From assembly GCF_001435575.1 (NCBI RefSeq), contig NZ_AZEA01000022.1:2601-38484 (forward strand): DNA of 35,884 nucleotides, in the 5' to 3' direction. The notes beneath the pieces were generated by a model, which searched no databases, was not told where the DNA came from, and worked only from the letters and a program-made list of their open reading frames with translations. The stretch is from Lentilactobacillus sunkii DSM 19904 (GTDB lineage Bacteria; Bacillota; Bacilli; Lactobacillales; Lactobacillaceae). This document shows positions 30,712-35,884 of the stretch, piece after piece. The translations under genes and the position numbers were made by a program. Each line of letters begins with the position of its first letter. Within the stretch, counting starts at the first letter, position 1.

Positions 30712-31281
30712 CTAGTTAGCCGAAATCTTTGCGCCCTTAACATCAAACAACGGTAAATGTTCCAGGTACACACAGTCGATCCGTTGCGCGGCATCCCCCT
30801 CTGCGAGGATTGCACACTTTCCGACAACATTGGCGCCAACTTTTGACAACAACTGTTCCGCCGAGGCAATCGAACCACCGGTACTGATCACGTCGTCAAC
30901 GATCACAACCCGCTTATCTTTGAGCTGTTTGGCATCATTTCCATCTAATACCAATTTCTGCCCGTGAGCGGTAGTGATTGAACGGACGCCAATTGCAATT
31001 GGATTTTCCATATATGCCTTCACGCTCTTGCGAAGAACAAAGTACTTCTCATGATCGGTGATTCTGCTCATTTCCTGAGCCAGTGGAATACCCTTACTCT
31101 CGATCGTGACCAAATAGTCGAATGGCACATCAATCCGCTTAGCAAGCTCCTGAGCTGCATAATGGGCAAGTTCGGCATCGCCCAACAATACAAATGAGGC
31201 AATTGCTGTGGTATCACTAATTGGGATGATCGGTAAAGTTCGTTTTAAATGACCAATTGTTAATTCGTAATTCGTTTCCAT
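30712..31281 (-). CDS. Purine phosphoribosyltransferase (type I fold)
   Basis: The 189-residue protein has the PRPP-binding motif VVIVDDVISTGGS (about residues 124-136) and the upstream flexible-loop region LRKSVKAYM, with VTIESKGIPLAQ before it. It should join a free purine base to PRPP. It resembles adenine or xanthine phosphoribosyltransferases, but the base cannot be decided by eye. The gene starts two bases after the stop of an NCS2 base permease, so uptake and salvage are made from one transcript. Confidence 0.85.
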   Translation of the reverse strand: METNYELTIGHLKRTLPIIPISDTTAIASFVLLGDAELAHYAAQELAKRIDVPFDYLVTIESKGIPLAQEMSRITDHEKYFVLRKSVKAYMENPIAIGVRSITTAHGQKLVLDGNDAKQLKDKRVVIVDDVISTGGSIASAEQLLSKVGANVVGKCAILAEGDAAQRIDCVYLEHLPLFDVKGAKISAN

Positions 31282-31283
31282 TT

Positions 31284-32360
31284 TTATACCCCCAAGCCAA
31301 TTAATGGCAGTAAGAATTTCAAGACAGCACCGGTCATCAATCCAGTGAATGGATCAACAACTGCGGTAACAACCAACGTCAATGCGGCAATAACACTATT
31401 GGATCCCTGCATCGCAGCCGCCGCGTTTTCAGGGAAAATCACAACCGCTCCCAGAATCAGCAGAAAGCCGGCAATCGAAGCACTTGGAACATATTTTCCG
31501 ATCTTTGGCAGCCAACCGGCAAATAAAATGACCGCCATGATCAGCATCATCATAATCCCGGCAATCACTGGTTCTGGCGCGCTGGCAGTAGCAGAAATAA
31601 TCGTTTCAACAGGTGCCCCGCCCAACAGGCTGGTTCCCATGTCCGCAAACGCCTGGGTACTGGTTAACAGGTTTAAATCAACCGGGTTGGGCTTGATGCC
31701 GGTCATCTGACCAGTTATCAATCCATATGAAATGTTGGCTCCAATGTTCAGACAGGCCAAGCTGAGTGCTCCCCGAACCACGTGGACATTGAGGATCGGC
31801 TTCAAGAATCTAAATCTGCGTTCCACAACGTGCTGAGGTAATTCTGCCTGGTAGTGGGTTCCATATACAGCCACCAGACTGGATCCAATAACTGAAATTG
31901 TGATTGTCCAAACCAGGTCTTTAGTTAATAGGTAGGTAATTATCGCCAATCCAATTGATGACCAACCAGCCACCTGTTCTTTTCGGCTCATATTGATGGC
32001 AATCTTGGCCAACATGATCCCAACGCCGGCCATCATCCCGGCCATAATATTGTTACCAAGCACATCGACAATCTTCGTCAGCGTTCCGGTCAATCCGATA
32101 ATCACCATGATGATCGAACCGCCGAATATAATAGAAGTTCTTTCTCGAGTGTTGTCGCCCAAGTTCCCGGTCAGAGCTAAAGACTCGGCTTGAAATGAGA
32201 TCGGTGCAACCGAACCAAACGCCCCATTAACGGCAGACGCCAAAACAAATGAAAAGGTCGTGGGGAATACGGCAAAGCCAAGTGTCATTGCCATGATCCC
32301 TTGGGGAATTCCGTTCAGGACCACCCCGATGGCCGCAATCAGGTCTGATAACCAATGCAT
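31284..32360 (-). CDS. NCS2-family purine/pyrimidine base permease
   Basis: The 358-residue protein has about ten to twelve membrane segments with NCS2-like features: GSVAPISFQAESLALTGN near the start, a GxxPVETII segment in the second half, and a Ser/Ala-rich SATASAPEP stretch. It imports a nucleobase; the coupled phosphoribosyltransferase points to a purine. It is shorter than the 430-450 typical of the family, perhaps a compact subgroup. ATG 32360 is chosen for GGAGG eight bases upstream. PurBox-like sites lie upstream (32406-32500). Confidence 0.8.
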   Translation of the reverse strand: MHWLSDLIAAIGVVLNGIPQGIMAMTLGFAVFPTTFSFVLASAVNGAFGSVAPISFQAESLALTGNLGDNTRERTSIIFGGSIIMVIIGLTGTLTKIVDVLGNNIMAGMMAGVGIMLAKIAINMSRKEQVAGWSSIGLAIITYLLTKDLVWTITISVIGSSLVAVYGTHYQAELPQHVVERRFRFLKPILNVHVVRGALSLACLNIGANISYGLITGQMTGIKPNPVDLNLLTSTQAFADMGTSLLGGAPVETIISATASAPEPVIAGIMMMLIMAVILFAGWLPKIGKYVPSASIAGFLLILGAVVIFPENAAAAMQGSNSVIAALTLVVTAVVDPFTGLMTGAVLKFLLPLIGLGV

Positions 32361-32405
32361 GTGTCTATCCTCCAAAATACGTAAATTAATCAACTTATAA
32401 TATGT

Positions 32406-32500
32406 ATCGTTCGTTTATATCAACAATAATACCCTTATAAAGAGAAAATATCCACTATATTTTGGCTAATAACGAATAAAATGATAGATTGACGAACAAT
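32406..32500 (-). promoter_or_regulatory. PurBox-like sites and promoter of the base-salvage operon
   Basis: Two sites match 11 of 13 positions of the Gram-positive PurBox (AWWWCCGAACWWT): ATAAACGAACGAT on the minus strand (32406-32418) and ATTGACGAACAAT on the plus strand (32488-32500). The first lies between a possible -35 TTGATA (32418-32423) and an AT-rich -10. The sites face each other about 70 bases apart, wider than the usual pair. No purine riboswitch is visible. Confidence 0.4.
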
Positions 32501-32644
32501 CACACGGAAATTTCATCAATTGATTATGATAGAATCAAAAGTAGTGCTTAATCGCAAACTTTGCACTCACGTTTCCGATAGCTACAATACTTAGCTTGTC
32601 GTGGTAAACCTCTCAACATATATTGAAGATGGTGGTGATGATAA

Positions 32645-33277
32645 ATGAACTTTGGCAAACAAATTAAATCAGCCAGGGAAAGCAACAACCTTACTCAAGA
32701 AGATGTTGCACAAAAACTGCATCTATCGAGAAAGACAATTTCAAGTTGGGAAACTGGACGCAGTTATCCTGACATTGCAACTTTGGTTGACCTCAGCGAT
32801 ATTTATCGGATTTCACTAGACAAATTACTACGGGAGGATTCAACTATGATTAAACATTACGAGGAACAAAGCACAGCAAGCAGGCACGACATGTTATTAG
32901 GAAAGATCAGTTATTATTTGAACGCGTTTCTACTATTAATTACGATTATTAATCGCATGTCTCCGGTCAACCTACATCTTGGGGTACTGGGACTCGTTCT
33001 TTTGGTAAATTTAATTGTGCTGATGAGTTACTTTGATTTGAAACGCTTTTTCCAAACAAAGTGGCATATCATTGCATCATTGGCATTAGGAATACCAGCA
33101 TTGCTGATTTTGATCTTGGTTTTCTCGTTCCAGTACCCACACCTGACAGCCTATAGTGCAGGAGAAGGCTTTGGCACGTTGCTTGTGGCAATTGCACTGA
33201 CAGTGAGTTTCTTAATGGCGGTGTTTGGTAAACCATACATGACTAATGATGTTCACAACGTGGATGAATTTCACTAG
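32645..33277 (+). CDS. XRE-family regulator with membrane segments
   Basis: The 210-residue protein has an N-terminal helix-turn-helix (FGKQIKSARESNNLTQEDVAQ, LSRKTISSWETGRSYPD; residues 3-60) and a C-terminal half with three to four hydrophobic segments (about residues 90-200). It is thus a membrane-tethered DNA-binding protein, a common but little-studied layout in lactobacilli. GGTGGTG lies about seven bases before the ATG. A possible promoter is TTGTCG (32596-32601), 17 bases, TATATT (32619-32624). No obvious target gene adjoins it. It is the sole gene between two divergent or independent units. Confidence 0.85.
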   Translation: MNFGKQIKSARESNNLTQEDVAQKLHLSRKTISSWETGRSYPDIATLVDLSDIYRISLDKLLREDSTMIKHYEEQSTASRHDMLLGKISYYLNAFLLLITIINRMSPVNLHLGVLGLVLLVNLIVLMSYFDLKRFFQTKWHIIASLALGIPALLILILVFSFQYPHLTAYSAGEGFGTLLVAIALTVSFLMAVFGKPYMTNDVHNVDEFH

Positions 33278-33480
33278 AGGAAATCATCCTTCATTAAATA
33301 ATTAACAAAAAAGCCAATTAAAAATCAACGTACTGTTATTCAAACAGTTAAGGTACAACAACTATATTTGGGGGTTGTTGTACCATTCTGTTGCCTAAAA
33401 ACCCACAAATTGTTACTTACGAAACACTCCTCAAATTTCTTCAAAAAATTTTGAATCACTCAAAAACCGCTACTTGACAG
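33278..33480. repeat. Intergenic region with two hairpins
   Basis: A small hairpin ACTGTT/AACAGT (33332-33337 with 33343-33348) is followed by a perfect 11-bp stem, GGTACAACAAC (33352-33362) with GTTGTTGTACC (33374-33384), loop 11 bases. Neither has a T-run. A third, GACAGCA/TGCTGTC (33476-33482 with 33486-33492), sits before the rtpR promoter. No gene is visible in this stretch. Confidence 0.6.
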
Positions 33481-33513
33481 CAATATGCTGTCTACAAGTA
33501 TCTTTTGTCCCAT

Positions 33514-33561
33514 ACACAATATATTGCTTCTTAAGTCAGTTGGATATACTATATATAGTAT
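33514..33561 (+). promoter_or_regulatory. rtpR promoter with two NrdR-like boxes
   Basis: Box 1 ACACAATATATTGCTT (33514-33529) matches the NrdR consensus around the palindrome CAATATATTG; box 2 ATACTATATATAGTAT (33546-33561) is a perfect palindrome. Their centres are 32 bp apart, the three-turn spacing of NrdR operator pairs. -35 TTGCTT (33524-33529), 17 bases and -10 TACTAT (33547-33552) overlap the two boxes, so bound NrdR would block polymerase. Confidence 0.75.
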
Positions 33562-33606
33562 CAACTCATTCGAAAAGAGAATATAATACATATGGGAGGA
33601 ATTGCC

Positions 33607-35856
33607 ATGCAAGCTATGAAACTTTCATCAGTTTCACTATCTGATGAATTTATAAACAAAGTTAAAGACGAAGTTACACCACACTGGGGTGAATTAGGTT
33701 GGGTTACCTACAAACGGACTTATGCCCGTTGGATTCCAGAAAAGGGCCGCACCGAGAACTGGGACGAAACTGTTAAGCGGGTTGTTGAAGGAAACATTAA
33801 CCTCGATCCTCGTTTACACGAAGCCAACGTTGACCCACAAGTTGTTGAAGATTTGACTAACGAAGCCAAGAAACTCTATAAATTAATTTATGGTCTTTCA
33901 GCCACTCCATCAGGTCGTAACCTTTGGATCTCCGGTACCAGCTACCAGGATCGTAACGGTGACGCCTTAAACAACTGTTGGTTTATCGCTGTGCGTCCAC
34001 AGTCATATGGTCACAGCCACATCTTGCCAGAGTATCTCCAACCAGAGACTCCAGCTGTTTCAATGCCTTATTCATTCATGTTCGACCAATTGATGAAGGG
34101 CGGCGGTGTTGGTTTTTCTGTCACTAAAAATAACATTCACAAGATTCCTCTAGTTGATAACAAGATCGACTTAAAGGTCATCATCGACAAGAACAGCAAA
34201 TCATACAAGGATTCACTTGATATGGGTGCCATGGACAAAGACGAATGGTTGAAGAATCATTCAATCAAAGACGTTCGTTACTATCGTCTGCCAGATACCC
34301 GTGAAGGTTGGGTTGTTGCCAACGCTCACTTGATCGACATGCATTTTAACGGCACAAACATCGATGGCAAGACTGACCTTGTTCTTGATATGAGTGACAT
34401 CCGTGAAAAGGGTGCCAAGATCAAGGGCTTTGGTGGAACTGCTTCAGGTCCAATGCCATTAATCGAAATGCTGATCGATATCAATGATTTGCTCAACTCA
34501 CGAGTTGGCCGTCATTTGTCATCCGTTGATGCAACTGATATTGGTAACTTAATTGGTAAAACAGTTGTTGCCGGAAACGTTCGTCGTTCAGCCGAATTAG
34601 CATTAGGTTCAGCTGACGATGAAGACTTCATTACAATGAAGCAGGACAAAGACAAGCTTTACCATCACCGTTGGGCATCAAACAACAGTGTTGCCGTTGA
34701 TTCAGAATTTGATAACTACGGTCCTGTTGCTGATTCAATCCAACACAATGGTGAACCAGGAATCGTTAACTTGGAGCTTTCAAAGAACTACGGCCGTAAA
34801 ATTGATGGCAAGCAAAAAGACATCGATGGTAATGTTGAAGGAACCAACCCATGTGGTGAGATTTCATTAGCCAATGGTGAACCATGTAACTTGTTTGAAG
34901 TCTTCCCTTATGTTGCCAGCCAACAAGGTTGGGACTTGGATGAAGCATTTACTTTGGGAACTCGTTTCTCAAAGCGGGTTACATTCAGTAACTACGACTG
35001 GGAAGTTTCACGTAACGTCATTGAAAACAACCGTCGGATCGGTATTTCAATGTCAGGTATTCAAGACTGGATCCTTGCTAAATTTGGTAACCGAGTTGTA
35101 ACTGGTTACGAAGATGCTACTGATCCTGAAACTGGCGACGCAATCAAGAAGCCAATTTACGACCCACGAGTTGTTAAAGAAGTTGATGGACTTTATAAAG
35201 ACGTCGTTGCTGCTGATAAAAACTACTCCAAGACCCTTGGATGCAAGCCATCTATCAAGCACACCACTGTTAAGCCATCAGGTACTGTTGCCAAACTAGC
35301 CGGTGTTTCTGAAGGTATGCATTTCCACTACGCTGGTTACTTGATTCAACGAATTCGTTTCCAAGACTCAGATCCATTGCTGCCAGCTTTGAAAGCTTGT
35401 GGCTACCACGTTGAACCAGATGTTTACACTAAGAGCACCATGGTTGCTGAATTCCCAATTCGTGCATCACACGCTGACAGCGAAAACTTTGCTTCAGCTG
35501 GTAATGTTTCGATTGCCGAACAATTCGCAACCCAAGCCTTCCTGCAGACTTACTGGTCAGATAATGCGGTTAGTTGTACTGTTACCTTCCAACCAAACGA
35601 AGGTGACCAGATTGCCCCATTGATGAGACAATACCGCTTCACAACCAAGTCAACATCATTGCTTCCTTATGTTGGAAATGAATTCAAACAAGCACCTAAG
35701 GAACCAATCGATGAGAAGACTTATGAAGACAAAGTCATGGAAATCCACGGCGATGTCGCAACGGTCTTCGCAAAGCAAAACGACAACCATGATAAGAAGG
35801 GTGTCGAGTTGGTAGACCAGACGGATTGTGCCGGCGGTGCGTGCCCTGTAAAATAG
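33607..35856 (+). CDS. rtpR: Adenosylcobalamin-dependent ribonucleoside-triphosphate reductase (class II, monomeric)
   Basis: The 749-residue enzyme matches the L. leichmannii RTPR (739 residues). Catalytic cysteines are visible at Cys124 (NNCWF, substrate-reducing), Cys416 (NPCGE, thiyl radical) and Cys427 (EPCNLF), spaced as in the model enzyme (119, 408, 419). The C-terminal relay pair is Cys741/Cys746 in DCAGGACP. It makes dNTPs from NTPs using B12, with or without oxygen. ATG 33607 is chosen because GGGAGG lies six bases before it; the in-frame ATG at 33592 overlaps that ribosome site. Regulation by NrdR is indicated by the two upstream boxes. I see no cobalamin riboswitch. Only 28 bases follow in the window. 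Confidence 0.96.
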   Translation: MQAMKLSSVSLSDEFINKVKDEVTPHWGELGWVTYKRTYARWIPEKGRTENWDETVKRVVEGNINLDPRLHEANVDPQVVEDLTNEAKKLYKLIYGLSATPSGRNLWISGTSYQDRNGDALNNCWFIAVRPQSYGHSHILPEYLQPETPAVSMPYSFMFDQLMKGGGVGFSVTKNNIHKIPLVDNKIDLKVIIDKNSKSYKDSLDMGAMDKDEWLKNHSIKDVRYYRLPDTREGWVVANAHLIDMHFNGTNIDGKTDLVLDMSDIREKGAKIKGFGGTASGPMPLIEMLIDINDLLNSRVGRHLSSVDATDIGNLIGKTVVAGNVRRSAELALGSADDEDFITMKQDKDKLYHHRWASNNSVAVDSEFDNYGPVADSIQHNGEPGIVNLELSKNYGRKIDGKQKDIDGNVEGTNPCGEISLANGEPCNLFEVFPYVASQQGWDLDEAFTLGTRFSKRVTFSNYDWEVSRNVIENNRRIGISMSGIQDWILAKFGNRVVTGYEDATDPETGDAIKKPIYDPRVVKEVDGLYKDVVAADKNYSKTLGCKPSIKHTTVKPSGTVAKLAGVSEGMHFHYAGYLIQRIRFQDSDPLLPALKACGYHVEPDVYTKSTMVAEFPIRASHADSENFASAGNVSIAEQFATQAFLQTYWSDNAVSCTVTFQPNEGDQIAPLMRQYRFTTKSTSLLPYVGNEFKQAPKEPIDEKTYEDKVMEIHGDVATVFAKQNDNHDKKGVELVDQTDCAGGACPVK

Positions 35857-35884
35857 AGATAATATGAAGTGACCCCCTAAGTTG

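Noticed and set aside
31345-31710. 121-codon plus-strand ORF inside the NCS2 permease gene
   Set aside because: Its Ile/Ala/Pro-rich product is the usual antisense reading of a membrane protein.
32361-32644. Purine riboswitch before the base permease
   Set aside because: The conserved loop sequences of the class are not found on the minus strand here.
33278-33606. Cobalamin riboswitch before rtpR
   Set aside because: Expected for a B12-dependent enzyme in principle, but no B12-box or multi-helix core is visible; the NrdR-like boxes explain the region better.
1-35884. CRISPR arrays, tRNA or rRNA genes, complete insertion sequences
   Set aside because: No regularly spaced repeats, cloverleaf sequences or transposase motifs were seen on either strand.

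Overview
The window looks like chromosome from a heterofermentative member of the Lactobacillaceae, most like Lentilactobacillus. The basis is gene content: a B12-dependent ribonucleotide reductase ending in CxxxxC, a helveticin J-type bacteriocin, a C1B-family aminopeptidase, a methionine T-box, many small secreted or lipo-proteins, and strong AGGAGG ribosome sites. The genus is inference. I see no rRNA, tRNA, CRISPR array, intact insertion sequence or phage structural gene.

Layout. Positions 1-3.8 kb: the tail of an unknown gene, a heterodimeric ABC exporter pair, and a decayed copy of the first gene's tail after the pair. Positions 4-5.3 kb: two back-to-back toxin-antitoxin modules (Fic/Doc with an AbrB/MazE-fold antitoxin; an internally deleted YafQ-like toxin with a YefM/Phd antitoxin), each with its own inverted-repeat operator. 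Positions 5.4-8.9 kb: a module of a secreted 'WRGYL' protein gene facing a helveticin J-like bacteriocin gene, present twice, the second bacteriocin copy reduced to a fragment. Positions 9-11.4 kb: a LacI-family regulator and two small lipoproteins. Positions 11.5-14.9 kb: a C1 aminopeptidase and a vitamin B6 salvage operon (kinase, DUF436 protein, ECF S-component). Positions 15-18.9 kb: a DUF1275 membrane protein, a Met T-box controlling a MetE-like methyltransferase, a small membrane protein and a zinc alcohol dehydrogenase. Positions 18.9-21.6 kb: an MFS transporter preceded by a leader ORF whose end can pair with the transporter's ribosome site, then a PadR regulator and a HAAS-type membrane protein. 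Positions 21.6-23.8 kb: D-serine dehydratase and a YafQ/DinJ module. Positions 23.8-26 kb: an operon of a third WRGYL secreted protein, a membrane protein and a lipoprotein. Positions 26-28.3 kb: a NatAB-like ABC exporter. Positions 28.4-29.3 kb: tenA under a TPP riboswitch. Positions 29.4-30.6 kb: three tandem paralogous 120-residue membrane proteins. Positions 30.7-32.4 kb: a purine phosphoribosyltransferase and NCS2 permease with PurBox-like sites. Positions 32.6-35.9 kb: an XRE regulator with membrane segments, and rtpR behind two NrdR-like boxes 32 bp apart.

The clearest candidates for undescribed biology are the leader-peptide control of the MFS gene, the WRGYL secreted family with its bacteriocin partner, the tandem membrane-protein trio, and the partner-swapped toxin-antitoxin block. 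Protein family calls come from motif recognition by eye, without database searches.
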